DNA of 49,196 nt. It comes from JBOGGN01 sp050744165. Its GTDB lineage: Bacteria > Actinomycetota > Acidimicrobiia > Acidimicrobiales > Palsa-688. Position numbers and translations under genes: made by a program. Each line of letters opens with the position of its first letter. Position 1 is the stretch's first letter. This document shows, piece by piece, positions 40,555 through 49,196 of this stretch. The notes beneath the pieces are model-generated. The model was not told the DNA's origin. It ran no database searches and was given only the letters and a program-made list of their open reading frames with translations. The stretch is from assembly GCA_050744165.1 (NCBI GenBank), contig JBOGGN010000167.1, positions 1 through 49,196 of the forward strand, written 5' to 3'.

Positions 40555-41250
40555 GGTCAGGATCTTGTACGCCGCGTCGACATCCGACAGATCGGCCAGC
40601 AGTGCATCGGGGTCCAACGCCGCCAGGTCCCCCGCCGCTACGTTCCCCGTCGCCACGAGGAGGCACCGGGCTCCGCCCGCCCGGGCGCACGCCAGGTCCC
40701 GCTCGGTGTCCCCGACCACCCAAGCATCGGCCGGCGAGACGTCCAAGCCTCGCAGTCGGGCGGCTCGTTCCAACGCCACCGGAACCAGCTGGCAGCGGTC
40801 GTGGTCGTCGCTGCCGTAGGCCCCAATCTTGAGGTCGAGCCATCGGTCGAGACCGAAGGCGGTGACCTTGACGGCGGCGTTGGCCTCAAGGTTGCCCGTC
40901 AGGAGCGTCTGGTAGACCCCGTCGGTTGCGGCCAGGCGAGCCAGAAGTTCGGGCACGCCCGGGTGAGGGGCGCCGTTGGCCGCCAGCGCCTCGGCGGCCA
41001 GCGCCAACTCCGCCTCCAGCAGTGCCAAGACCTGGGGAAGGTGCAGCTGGGGTTCCTCGACCTCCATCAGCGCGAGGTACTCGAGGGCGATCTCCGGGTC
41101 CGTCTTGCCCCCCAGGCGCACCCGCTCGGTGATTCGAGCCGTCGGGGCCAGGCCGAGGACCTGGGCAAAGGCCCGGTCGAACACCTCCGAGCCGATCCCC
41201 CGGGAGTGGATCAGGGTGCCGTCGACATCCCACAGGATCAGCTTCGTCAC
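40549..41250 (-). CDS. HAD-superfamily phosphatase (phosphoglycolate phosphatase-like)
   Basis: The 233-residue protein begins MTKLILWDVDGTLIHSRGIG with the HAD nucleophile Asp and general acid (DVDGT), has the second motif TLLTGNLEANAA (Thr), a Lys contributed by KIGAYGSDDHDR or nearby, and the acidic motif DAWVVGDTERDLACARAGGA. The cap domain between residues 15 and 95 is helical, as in the Gph subfamily. Substrate unknown. The start is an ATG; about 160 bp of repeat-rich sequence separates it from the upstream P-type ATPase gene on the same strand. Confidence 0.85.
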   Translation of the reverse strand: MTKLILWDVDGTLIHSRGIGSEVFDRAFAQVLGLAPTARITERVRLGGKTDPEIALEYLALMEVEEPQLHLPQVLALLEAELALAAEALAANGAPHPGVPELLARLAATDGVYQTLLTGNLEANAAVKVTAFGLDRWLDLKIGAYGSDDHDRCQLVPVALERAARLRGLDVSPADAWVVGDTERDLACARAGGARCLLVATGNVAAGDLAALDPDALLADLSDVDAAYKILTA

Positions 41251-41286
41251 GGCGCCCGACGCTACCGGGCCGCTCCGCCGGCCCGG

Positions 41287-41400
41287 TCGGCCGCAAGTCC
41301 GTGGCGCCCGTGGCGCCCGTAGCGCCCGTGGCGCTCGATCGGCCGCAAGTCCGTGGCGCCCGCAGCGCCCGTGGCGCCCGATCGGGTCGCAAGTCCGCCG
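41287..41400 (+). repeat. Nested tandem repeats between HAD and P-type ATPase genes
   Basis: A unit starting tcggccgcaagtccg occurs at 41287 and 41339, and a variant (tcgggtcgcaagtccg) at 41382. Inside the first two are runs of 9-bp g(t/c)(g/a)gcgccc. The region contains no gene, although the plus strand reads as a Val-Ala-Pro repeat. Confidence 0.85.
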
Positions 41401-41410
41401 GTGGCCACCA

Positions 41411-43858
41411 TCAGAGACCCAGACGGGACCGGCGCCGATGCCCTCTTCGGGCAGGGACGGTCCAGTGGCTCACCACTTGCAACACGAGCGATGCCCCCGC
41501 CGCCACCACCAGGGCTTCGGTGAAGATCAACGACGAGGGCAGCCGCAGGTCGTAAAACCGCCGCCCCACCGGCAGCGCGAAGGCCAGCGCCCCCAACCCC
41601 GCCATGGTGGCCACCAGTGCCAACTTCCAGGTCCGCAACGGTCGAGCCTGGATGACGAGGACCCAGAGCGAGACTCCGAACATGACGATGGTGGCCGCCG
41701 TCTTGGCCTGCGGCGGGCTGTTGTGGGCAGCCCGGGCCAGCCCATAGGTGATGAAGACGGCGACCGAGGCGAGCACGCCGGCGGGAACAGCGAAGGTCAT
41801 CACCCGGCGCACGAACCCCGGCCGGAAACGTTCCGAGCTCGGCCCCAGCGCCAGAAAGAACCCTGGCACGCCGATCACGAGGGTGCTCACGAGGGTCAGA
41901 TGGCGCGGCAGAAACGGAAACGGCCATCCCGCCACCGCCACCGCCAGCGCCAGGACCATGGAGGTGACGTTCTTGACCAGGAACAGGTTGGCAACACGCT
42001 CCACGTTGGCGATCACCCGCCGGCCCTCGGCCACCACGTTGGGGAGCACCGAGAACTCAGAGTCCAGCAGAACCAACTGGGCGACCGCCCGGGTGGCCGC
42101 CGTCCCCGAACCCATGGCCACGCCGATGTCGGCGTCCTTCAGGGCCAACACATCGTTCACCCCATCGCCGGTCATGGCCACGGTGTGGCCCCGGGCCTTC
42201 AGCGCATCGACCAGCGAGCGCTTCTGCTGCGGCGTCACCCGCCCGAAAATGGCATGGTCGTCGGCCGCCGCCGCCAGCGTCTCGGCGTCGGCGCCCACCA
42301 AGGTCCGGGCGTCCACCGGCTCTGCGGCCGAGGGAAACTCGACCTGGCGGGCGATGGCCCCCACCGTGGCCGGGCTGTCGCCGGAGATGATCTTGAGCGT
42401 CACGTCCTGGGCGGTGAAGTACCGAAGGGTGGCAGCGGCGTCGGCCCGCACCTGCTCCTCGAAGGTCACTACCGACTGGGGGACCAGGCCAGGAGGCAGC
42501 GTGGTCCCCTGCAGGGTGGCGCCGGTGCGGGCCAGAAGCAGCGTCCGGGTGCCCTCCTGCGCCAGCTCGCCGATCCGCTGGCGGCAGTCGCCGCAGTCGG
42601 CCATCCCGGCCATCACGATCTCGGGCGCCCCCAGCACCCACGTCCCGTGGCCCTCGAACGAGGCGCCGCTCCATTTTCGGGCCGACGAGAACGGAGCGGA
42701 GACAACCTGGTCCCAGCCTGGAGGGTGGGGAAATACCTCCCGCAGCGCCACCATGGTTGCGTTGGCGGCTTCCGCCGCCGCCAGGCTGGCCAGGGCCTCG
42801 TCGACCTCGGATGGTCCCGGACCCAACGGTTCGACCCCGCTGAAGACGATCCGCCCCTCCGTAAGGGTTCCGGTCTTGTCGAGACACAGCACGTCCACTC
42901 GGGCCAGGCCCTCGACGGCCGGAAGTTCCCGGACCAACACCCGGCGGCGGGCCAAGGTGAGGGCCGCAGCGAAGAAGGTGATGCTGGCCAAGAGCACAAG
43001 GCCCTCGGGAACCATGCCCACCATGCCCGCCACCGCTCCCTGGATTGCCTGGCGCCAACTCGAATTGGTCCCGAACTGGCTCAGGAAAAGAATCGGGCCC
43101 ACCACCGCCAGGGCGATTGCGACGTAGCGCAGGATCCGATTGATCCCCTGCGAAAGCTCTGAGTCGGTCAGGCTGAACCGTCGGGCATCGGCGGTCAGCT
43201 GGTTGGCGAAGGAGTCGGCGCCGACCGCAGTGACCTGGGCCGTGGCGATACCCGACACCACGTTGGTGCCCGAGAGCAGCATCTCGCCGTCGCGTTTGGC
43301 CACCGGATCCGACTCGCCGGTGACGTTCGACTCGTCGACCTCGAGGCCCTCGGATTGACGGATGCGGCAGTCGGCGGGGATTTGTTCGCCAGGGCGCAGC
43401 CGTACCAGGTCGTCGAGCACCACCGACTCCAGCGCGATCTCGCTGACGTCGCCGCCGTTGCGCACCACCATCGCCCGCGGGGCGCTCAGGACCGCAAGGC
43501 GGTCGAGAGTGCGCTTGGCCCGCAACTCCTGGAGGATGCCGATGCCCGAGTTGAGAACCACGATGAGGGCGAACAGGGCGTCGCCCAAAGCGCCGGTGAT
43601 CAGCACCAGCAGCGCCAGGGCGCAGAGCAGGGCGTTGAAGGGCGTCAAGACGTTGGCCCGGACGATGTCCCTGAGCGGGCGGCTGCTTGCGCTCCCGGTG
43701 TCGTTGTCCAACCCGGCGTCGACCCGGGCCGCCACTTCCTCGTCGGTCAAGCCACCGGGCGGGGTCTCGGAACGCTCGGCCGGCCCCGCTGGCCCGAGGG
43801 CGGCCACGGGAGGATTGGGGCGGCCGGCGTGCTCGTCGGGAGCCGGCGACACCACCAC
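41411..43858 (-). CDS. ctpE: CtpE-like P-type cation-transporting ATPase
   Basis: An 815-residue P-type ATPase. The phosphorylation motif DVLCLDKTGTLTEG, the actuator loop LEVDESNVTGESDPVAKRDG (TGES), MVPEGLVLLASITFFAAALT in TM4, and the P-domain AMTGDGVNDVLALKDADIGV are all present; a poorly conserved 35-residue N-terminus precedes GLTDEEVAARVDAG. Motif sequences resemble mycobacterial CtpE, reported as a calcium importer; the ion here is inferred. There is no N-terminal heavy-metal domain, which argues against a copper or zinc pump. About ten TM helices are expected. GTG start at 43858. Confidence 0.85.
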   Translation of the reverse strand: MVVSPAPDEHAGRPNPPVAALGPAGPAERSETPPGGLTDEEVAARVDAGLDNDTGSASSRPLRDIVRANVLTPFNALLCALALLVLITGALGDALFALIVVLNSGIGILQELRAKRTLDRLAVLSAPRAMVVRNGGDVSEIALESVVLDDLVRLRPGEQIPADCRIRQSEGLEVDESNVTGESDPVAKRDGEMLLSGTNVVSGIATAQVTAVGADSFANQLTADARRFSLTDSELSQGINRILRYVAIALAVVGPILFLSQFGTNSSWRQAIQGAVAGMVGMVPEGLVLLASITFFAAALTLARRRVLVRELPAVEGLARVDVLCLDKTGTLTEGRIVFSGVEPLGPGPSEVDEALASLAAAEAANATMVALREVFPHPPGWDQVVSAPFSSARKWSGASFEGHGTWVLGAPEIVMAGMADCGDCRQRIGELAQEGTRTLLLARTGATLQGTTLPPGLVPQSVVTFEEQVRADAAATLRYFTAQDVTLKIISGDSPATVGAIARQVEFPSAAEPVDARTLVGADAETLAAAADDHAIFGRVTPQQKRSLVDALKARGHTVAMTGDGVNDVLALKDADIGVAMGSGTAATRAVAQLVLLDSEFSVLPNVVAEGRRVIANVERVANLFLVKNVTSMVLALAVAVAGWPFPFLPRHLTLVSTLVIGVPGFFLALGPSSERFRPGFVRRVMTFAVPAGVLASVAVFITYGLARAAHNSPPQAKTAATIVMFGVSLWVLVIQARPLRTWKLALVATMAGLGALAFALPVGRRFYDLRLPSSLIFTEALVVAAGASLVLQVVSHWTVPARRGHRRRSRLGL

Positions 43859-43983
43859 GTCGGCTGAAGCTACTCCGTGCCCGCCTCGACTCTGGGGAAA
43901 CGCTCCAACCAGAGCGGTCGTGCCTGTTGTCGTCCGCCACCACGTAGGTGTCCTCCACGTCGCCGGACACCTACCGGCGTCAC

Positions 43984-44053
43984 GACTCGCCGGCGTGGCA
44001 ACGGCTCCGCCGGGTGCTGACTCCCCGACGTGGCGAACGGCTCCGCGGGTGCT
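43984..44053 (+). repeat. Two 35-bp direct repeats in the 314-bp gap before the M48 gene
   Basis: gactc(g/c)ccg(g/a)cgtggc...ggctccgc...gggtgct occurs at 43984-44018 and 44019-44053, with a third partial start (ggctccccgg) after it. The rest of the 43859-44172 gap is the divergent promoter region of the ATPase and M48 genes; no gene is seen in it. Confidence 0.7.
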
Positions 44054-44172
44054 GGCTCCCCGGCCTCGCTATGGCCGCCATTTCGGTATTAACCGGACAA
44101 ATGGAATAGAGCAAGCGCGGGCCGCGTCCTTTTCCAGATATCGCACCTGACTTTCTCGTACCATGATCCACG

Positions 44173-45347
44173 GTGGGCAGTCGCGAAGTGCGCGCGGAAA
44201 CGCGGGCGAATGAACTCTTCACACGGGCGGCAGGTGACGTTCCGATTGCCTCGCCACGAACGCTCTACCGCCTCGTGGCAATCGTCGTCGCGCTGGTGAC
44301 GCACTTTGTATCAGCGGCAGTGGCATTTGCCGGATTATGGATAATTGTCGCTACCGTGCCCGATTTCTGGGGCCTGGGGCCGGGCTGGCGGTCCTTGCCT
44401 TTGCCGTCTTCCTCGCACCTCGACCCGGCCGCCTGAGCAAACTGGACAACGCCAGGTCCCCGACGGATCTGCCGGTCCTGTTCGAGCTGTGCGCAGCGAT
44501 CGCCCGCCAGATCGGTGCCCGCCCGCCGGTGGCGATCGTCATCGACGAGCAATTCAATGTCGGCTGGCGACACGTCGGCTGGTCGCGCCGGCCCGTGCTC
44601 ATAATCGGCGCACCGCTTTGGGCCGTTCTCGGGCCAGAGGAGCGGGTCGCGGTGCTGGCCCACGAGATGGGCCACGAGCGAAACGGCGATGCCACCAACA
44701 GCCTCGTCATCGGCACTGCCGTGGCGACGCTCGACAGGTGGCGAGACATTCTCACCCCAGGGAGGCAGGTGGTCGCGTCGACGGGCTTTTACGCGCTGGC
44801 AGAACTTCTGGCGCGGCTCTTGATGCATTCACTGTGCGGGGTTGTCCGCCTGACGCGCGCCGTCCTGGTCGGCCTGGCGCACCGGGCCAACCCCATTTCC
44901 GAGTACATCGCCGACCGCCTGTCGGCACAGGTGGCCGGGGCGGACGCCGTCATCTCATCGCTGAAAATAACGAGCACCGCACCCCTGTGCATGGCCGCGG
45001 TACGTATTGCCGCCCGCGCCGATGGCGCCAACCTCTGGGAGGCGGAGCGGACGACGCTGGCGAGACTGTCCAACGAGGCCCGGGAAAAGCTGTTGGCCCA
45101 GTCAAAAGCGCGGGGCGACCGGGTCGACGACACTCATCCGGCCACCTGGCGGCGAATCGAAGTCATGAACGCCATCTCCGACCAATCGTTCGCTGCGAGC
45201 GCCGGCGACGACGGCGACAGCCGTGACGACGCCCTCGGCCGAGCGCGGCTCGCCAGCGCCGGCGCCGAAATCGACGGCGAACTCGCCGCCGACTTCGCGC
45301 GCGTGGCCCGCGTCATCAAGGAGATCGAATTCAACCGCTACGGATAG
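44173..45347 (+). pseudogene. M48 family metallopeptidase with a frameshift near codon 70
   Basis: The N-terminal frame (GTG at 44173) reads SREVRAETRANELFTRAAGD, PRTLYRLVAIVVALVTHFVS and AVAFAGLWIIVATVPDFW, then turns to noise; the adjacent frame continues PGAGLAVLAFAVFLAPRPGR and runs to 45347. Joining them at 44372-44392 (a G-rich stretch) gives one protein of about 390 residues with paired TM helices, zinc motif HEMGH in VLAHEMGHERNGD, and the third ligand in NPISEYIADRLSAQVAG. Catalytic residues are intact downstream of the break. A sequencing or assembly indel is as likely as a true mutation. The 336-residue frame from 44337 is the catalytic part. Confidence 0.7.
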
Positions 45348-45360
45348 CGGCGTCGAGGCC

Positions 45361-47211
45361 TTAGGGCGGAGTCAGCCGGTTGCCGGCAACGGCGGCTGCC
45401 AGTTCGGACAGGGGGAGGTACCGCGCGTTCATGGCCTCGGCAAGGTCCCTCGCCAGCCCTAGACGTATCGGGCCGTCCTCAGCGTCGATGACCACCGCAC
45501 TCACCCGACGGCGGCGGACCATCTCCGCCGCCTCTCGAGCAGCGGCGACAGGCTCGCCCCCGGCGGAGTCCACCCAGTTGGCTCGCCCGTCGGTGATGAA
45601 CAGCAGCAATGGTTGCTGCGCCGAGTGGTTGGCGGCGGCCAGGTCAAGCGCAACTCGGATGCCCGCCGCCAGCGGTGTCCGCCCGCCAGTCGGCAGTTCC
45701 GTCAGACGGGCCCGCGCCACCTCCACACTGCTGGTGGGCTTCAGAACGACCTGGGCCCCCTCACCCCGGAAGGTGACCAGGGCGACCTTGTCCCGCCGCT
45801 GGTAAGCGTCGAGCAGCAGGCTCAAGACGGCCCCTTTGGCCGCCTCCATGCGCCGATCGGCGCCCATCGAGCCGGAGGCGTCCACGGCGAGCACGATCAG
45901 GTTGCCGGCCCGCTGCTGGCGCACCGCTTCCCGGAGGTCCTCCGGTGCCACGAGGGCGGAGGCGGCACCACCGGTACCAGCCCCTGAGGGCGGCGGCAGG
46001 TGTGCCCGACGGGCGGCGGCCGCTCGAACGGTGGCCCCAACGGCGAGCGACTGGATCGGCCCATTGGGAGCGCGATCGGCCACCATCCGGCCTCGGGGAC
46101 CCTCGACGGTGCTCCGGCGACCAGGGGCCGGAGACGGCACGTCTACCGCCGGGCGGGACGCAACCAGCCGAACCACCGGCGACGTGGCCGCCGGTGCCAC
46201 CACTCGCTCGTCATTCGCCCCCTGGCTTCCGCCCTCGTCAGGAGCGTCGGTTCCTGAATCGGCGCTTGACTCCGCCTCCGCCAGAGCTTGATCCAAGTCC
46301 TGCTGGCTCACCCCCGGGGAGTCGAATGGGCCCGTGCGGCGCCGGTGGCCCAGGGCGAGCATGGCGACGCGGCGCACGTCGTCCTCGGCGGCAGACGCCC
46401 GGCTCTCGAGACCCGCGAGCGCGGCGGCCGCCCGGCAGATGGTCAGGTCGGCCCGCAGCCCCTGCGCCCCCATGGCGGCGCACAGACGGCTGACCTGCTC
46501 GATCAGCGGCCCGGGCAAAGCCGCCGAGGACGCTGCGGCCAGCCGAGCCGCGAGCGACGCTTCGTCCTGCGCCCACCGGACCCCGACAGCACCGGGATCG
46601 GCGTCGAACGCCAAGCGCCGCCGCACCGCCTCGGCCCGCACCGATGGGTCGAGCGGGGCCACCACGTCCACCGCCAGCCCGAAACGGTCAAGCAACTGGG
46701 GCCGCAGGTCGCCCTCTTCGGGGTTCATCGACCCGATGAGCACGAACCGGCTGGGATGGCTGTGCGAGATCCCCTCACGCTCCACCCGGTTGACGCCGCT
46801 GGCGGCCACGTCGAGCAGGACGTCGACCAGGTGATCGGGCAGCAGGTTGACCTCGTCGACGTACAGCACCCCGCCGTGGGCGGCGGCCAGAAGCCCCGGC
46901 TCGAACCGCCGCTGCCCGTCGGTCAGTGCGGCTGCCAGGTCCAGCGTGCCCACCAGCCGGTCTTCGGTGGCGCCCACTGGTAGCTCGACGAAGGGAGCGC
47001 TGCCAGGCAGCAAGGCCGCCAATCCCCGGGCCAGGGTGGTCTTGGCGCTGCCTTTCTCACCCCGCAGCAGCACCCCCGCAATGGCCGGATCCACCGCCGC
47101 CAGCAGCAGCGCCAGCTTGACATCGTCCTGCCCGACCACCGCCGAGAACGGGAAGGCGGCCGCCTGGGCCACCCCGGTAAGCGGAGACACTCCCGCCGGC
47201 CCGACGCTCAT
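45361..47211 (-). CDS. Magnesium/cobalt chelatase subunit, AAA ATPase plus VWA domain (ChlI-ChlD fusion type)
   Basis: Residues about 10-330 form the chelatase AAA module: AFPFSAVVGQDDVKLALLLA, Walker A LLRGEKGSAKTTLARGL, Walker B GGVLYVDEVNLLPDHLVDVL and IGSMNPEEGDLRPQLLDRFG. A Pro/acidic linker follows, then a VWA domain with the metal-ion-dependent adhesion site LAVDASGSMGADRRM and T/D partners in GGRTPLAAGIR and FITDGRANW. The start at 47211 (MSVGPAG) overlaps the upstream stop by four bases; the longer frame to 47271 is upstream coding sequence. With cobN two genes upstream it likely completes a cobaltochelatase that inserts cobalt into the corrin ring. Confidence 0.88.
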   Translation of the reverse strand: MSVGPAGVSPLTGVAQAAAFPFSAVVGQDDVKLALLLAAVDPAIAGVLLRGEKGSAKTTLARGLAALLPGSAPFVELPVGATEDRLVGTLDLAAALTDGQRRFEPGLLAAAHGGVLYVDEVNLLPDHLVDVLLDVAASGVNRVEREGISHSHPSRFVLIGSMNPEEGDLRPQLLDRFGLAVDVVAPLDPSVRAEAVRRRLAFDADPGAVGVRWAQDEASLAARLAAASSAALPGPLIEQVSRLCAAMGAQGLRADLTICRAAAALAGLESRASAAEDDVRRVAMLALGHRRRTGPFDSPGVSQQDLDQALAEAESSADSGTDAPDEGGSQGANDERVVAPAATSPVVRLVASRPAVDVPSPAPGRRSTVEGPRGRMVADRAPNGPIQSLAVGATVRAAAARRAHLPPPSGAGTGGAASALVAPEDLREAVRQQRAGNLIVLAVDASGSMGADRRMEAAKGAVLSLLLDAYQRRDKVALVTFRGEGAQVVLKPTSSVEVARARLTELPTGGRTPLAAGIRVALDLAAANHSAQQPLLLFITDGRANWVDSAGGEPVAAAREAAEMVRRRRVSAVVIDAEDGPIRLGLARDLAEAMNARYLPLSELAAAVAGNRLTPP

Positions 47212-47831
47212 CCCCACGGGGGCAGCTCGAGCGCGCCCGGCTCGCCCGCGCGGTCCATCAGCCACGCGCACAGCTGCCGCCGCTGCCCGACGTCGGCCAG
47301 CCGGCTGGGCAACCGGGCCAGTTGCCGGGCCAGCTCTTCGGCCACGTAGGCGTCAGGCCAGTCCCGGTACCCGAACCCGAGCCCCAGGTCGCCGTGGTGC
47401 ACCTCGACCTCGCGCCAGCGGCTGAACAGCACCGAGTCGAGCGGCGAAAGCCCGCCCACCGCCCGCCGGGTGAGCCGGCCCCACGCCTCGTCGGGCACGG
47501 TGTCCCAGGCGGTGTCGACGGCCACCGAAGTCGCCCGAACGTCGGCCACCAGCGCCGCCGCGGGTCGGCGGGCGCCCGCCTCTATGTCGGCCGCCCGTCC
47601 CTCCAAGCCGCCCACGTACTGGTCGACCACCTCGGCGCGCCGGGCGCCGTCGATGCGGCGCAGCACGCTGTCGGCGTTGCGTGCGATGTGCGTCAGCACG
47701 TGCCCTACGGTCCAGTCGGGCAGCAACGACGGGCGCCTCGCAACGTCGTCGGTCACGCCGTCGAGCGTGGCCGACAGCCGGGCGTGCGCCTCGCGGCAGC
47801 CTTCGATGTGGGCTCGGATGTGGTCGTTCAC
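47208..47831 (-). CDS. DinB/mycothiol-dependent maleylpyruvate isomerase-fold protein
   Basis: A 207-residue helical-bundle protein with the metal-site histidines of the DinB/MDMPI_N fold: LLPDWTVGHVLTHIARNADS near residue 40 and VLFSRWREVEVHHGDLGLGF near residue 145. These proteins bind a divalent metal and many use mycothiol as cofactor, which agrees with mshC in the same genome. The GTG start at 47831 overlaps the cobN stop (GTGA), and its own stop overlaps the chelatase subunit start (ATGA). Reaction unknown. The upstream frame to 47963 is cobN sequence read in another frame. Confidence 0.8.
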   Translation of the reverse strand: MNDHIRAHIEGCREAHARLSATLDGVTDDVARRPSLLPDWTVGHVLTHIARNADSVLRRIDGARRAEVVDQYVGGLEGRAADIEAGARRPAAALVADVRATSVAVDTAWDTVPDEAWGRLTRRAVGGLSPLDSVLFSRWREVEVHHGDLGLGFGYRDWPDAYVAEELARQLARLPSRLADVGQRRQLCAWLMDRAGEPGALELPPWG

Positions 47832-49196
47832 CGGGTTTCCTCCCATCCCTCTCCTTCGAGCACTGCGGCTCGCAGCGCCGCCAGGGCGTCGGGCGAGGGC
47901 GCCGCCCACAGTCCCCGGTCGACCGCCTCCAGCAGCCGTTCTGCGATCGAACGTAGTGCCCATGGGTTGGACGCCTCGAAGAACTTACGGACCTCGGGGT
48001 CGGCCACGTAGGCCGCCGTCACCCGTTCGTACATCCAGTCCTCGACCACATGGGCGGTGGCGTCGTAGCCGTACAAGTAGTCGACGGTCGCCGCCAGCTC
48101 GAAGGCGCCCTTGTAGCCGTGGCGGGTCATGGCCGAAATCCACTTGGGGTTGACCACCCGGCTGCGCACCACCCGGGCCGCCTCCTCGGCCAGCGAGCGC
48201 ACCCGGGGCCGGGCCGGGTCAGCGGAGTCGCCGAAGAACGCCCTCGGCGCTCGCCCGGTCAGCGCCCGGATGGTGGCGATCATCCCCCCGTGGTCCTGGA
48301 GGTAGTCGTCGGAGTCGAAGATGTCGTGCTCCCTGTTGTCCTGGTTCTTGACCGCTATCTCGATGGCGGCGAAGCGCCGGGCCATCGCCGCCGCCGCCGG
48401 CACCCCCATCCCGGCCCGCCCGTAGGCGAAGCCGCCCCACGCCTGGTACACCGCCGCCAGGTCGTCGTCGGAGCGCCAATCCCGGCTCTCCAGCAACCCG
48501 AGGATCCCCGACCCGTAGGCGCCCGGCTTGGACCCGAAGATCCGGGGGTCGCCGTCGGCTGCGAAGCCGGCAAGGGCCACGGCGTCGTCGAACAGGTTGA
48601 CAAGGTGGGGAAAGGCGTCCCGGAAGAAGCCCGAGATTCGCAGCACGACATCGACCCGTGGCCGCCCAAGCTCGTCGTCGGGGATCAGCTCGACGCCGGT
48701 GACCCGCCCATTTTCGGCTCCCCACCGCGGCCGAACCCCGATCAGGGCCAGGGCCATGGCGATGTCGTCTCCCCCGGTCCGCATGGCAGCGGTCCCCCAC
48801 ACCACCAGGCCCACCGACGTCGGGTAGTCACCCGAGTCCGCGAGGTGGCGCTCCACTAGGGCGTCGGCCAGCCGTCGGCCCACGTCCCAGGCCAGCCGGG
48901 TCGGCAGGGCCTTGGGGTCGACCGAGTAGAAGTTGCGCCCGGTGGGCAGCACGTGAGCCATGCCCCGGGTGGGGGCCCCGCTCGGCCCCGCGGGCACGTA
49001 GCGCCCCTCGAGGGCGGCCAACACGTTGCCCAGCTCGTCGGGCGTCCGTTGCAGCGCCGGCACCAACGTCGAGCACACCCACCGCAGGGTCCGATCGGCG
49101 CCGTCATAGGTCCACCCGTCGGCCTGGCAGCCCGCCACCAGCTCCCGGCACCGGGCCTCGACGGCGTCCACTGCGGCTCGGCTCGGAGGGTGGGTC
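47828..49196 (-). CDS. cobN: Cobaltochelatase subunit CobN (5' part beyond window)
   Basis: CobN is the large subunit that binds hydrogenobyrinate diamide and inserts cobalt. The reading frame stays open to the window edge; about 455 C-terminal residues are visible of an expected 1,100-1,300. Recognisable landmarks are VLPTGRNFYSVDPKALPTRL, GLVVWGTAAMRTGGDDIAMA, FRDAFPHLVNLFDDAVALA, NREHDIFDSDDYLQDHGGMI and SAMTRHGYKGAFELAATVDY followed by LYGYDATAHVVEDWMY. BchH/ChlH subunits share parts of this, but the neighbouring genes and the GYDATAHVVEDWMYE end favour CobN. Confidence 0.9.
   Translation of the reverse strand, partial: THPPSRAAVDAVEARCRELVAGCQADGWTYDGADRTLRWVCSTLVPALQRTPDELGNVLAALEGRYVPAGPSGAPTRGMAHVLPTGRNFYSVDPKALPTRLAWDVGRRLADALVERHLADSGDYPTSVGLVVWGTAAMRTGGDDIAMALALIGVRPRWGAENGRVTGVELIPDDELGRPRVDVVLRISGFFRDAFPHLVNLFDDAVALAGFAADGDPRIFGSKPGAYGSGILGLLESRDWRSDDDLAAVYQAWGGFAYGRAGMGVPAAAAMARRFAAIEIAVKNQDNREHDIFDSDDYLQDHGGMIATIRALTGRAPRAFFGDSADPARPRVRSLAEEAARVVRSRVVNPKWISAMTRHGYKGAFELAATVDYLYGYDATAHVVEDWMYERVTAAYVADPEVRKFFEASNPWALRSIAERLLEAVDRGLWAAPSPDALAALRAAVLEGEGWEETR

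Noticed and set aside
41287..41400. A Val-Ala-Pro repeat protein on the plus strand
   Set aside because: Produced by the 9-bp DNA repeat in an intergenic gap; no independent evidence of translation.
40976..43162. A 728-codon plus-strand frame opposite the P-type ATPase
   Set aside because: Shadow of the ATPase gene, His/Gln/Arg-rich, no domains.

Overview
The window is high-GC chromosomal DNA from an actinobacterium, most likely a deep-branching one such as an acidimicrobial lineage (the phylum is well supported, the class is inference). The phylum call rests on a mycothiol ligase (mshC), a coenzyme F420:NADP oxidoreductase (npdG), a phosphatidylinositol mannoside set (CDP-alcohol phosphotransferase, PatA-like acyltransferase, PimA-like mannosyltransferase), an EF-G2 paralogue, and the actinobacterial neighbourhood HIT / pgsA / patA / pimA / pdxS / pdxT / yebC / ruvCAB / yajC-secD-secF, which is known from mycobacteria and is present here in rearranged form.

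Positions 1-16800 are almost entirely minus-strand housekeeping genes: pimA-like, M48 peptidase, DUF3048 lipoprotein, pdxS, pdxT, yebC, pilT-like ATPase, ruvC, ruvA, ruvB, then queA, tgt, yajC, secD and secF (cut by the window edge). A plus-strand sigma factor fused to a transmembrane segment and a heptapeptide-repeat tail interrupts the series between ruvB and queA. Positions 17179-27501 are mainly plus strand: DUF3467 protein, FAD amine-oxidase-fold protein, npdG, mshC, HIT (Ap4A phosphorylase type), a two-TM membrane protein, then (after minus-strand PAP2 and fusA2-type genes) the pgsA-like and patA-like genes.

Positions about 27500-34800 form an accessory island directly after patA. At its left end lies the C-terminal remnant of a tyrosine integrase; at its right end lies a second, diverged copy of the patA 3' end. 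A 12-bp direct repeat occurs near both ends. Cargo: a DUF1963/YwqG-like protein, a seven-repeat RCC1 propeller, the last 87 codons of a bacterial polynucleotide kinase-phosphatase (Pnkp), two tandem COG3541-type nucleotidyltransferases, a hicAB toxin-antitoxin pair with a third gene, and a HigB-like toxin gene broken by several frameshifts next to an intact HTH antitoxin. The Pnkp tail plus the two nucleotidyltransferases look like the remains of an RNA-repair cassette and are the most interesting content here.

Positions 34846-37142 hold an unrecognised gene and a decaying membrane-anchored propeller. From 37224 onward ordinary genes return: a siroheme nitrite/sulfite reductase divergent from an M20 peptidase across a perfect 16-bp inverted repeat, a HAD phosphatase, a CtpE-like P-type ATPase, a frameshifted M48 peptidase, and a tightly overlapping minus-strand operon of cobN (cut by the window edge), a DinB/MDMPI-fold protein and a chelatase AAA-VWA subunit. 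No rRNA, tRNA, CRISPR array or intact insertion sequence was recognised.
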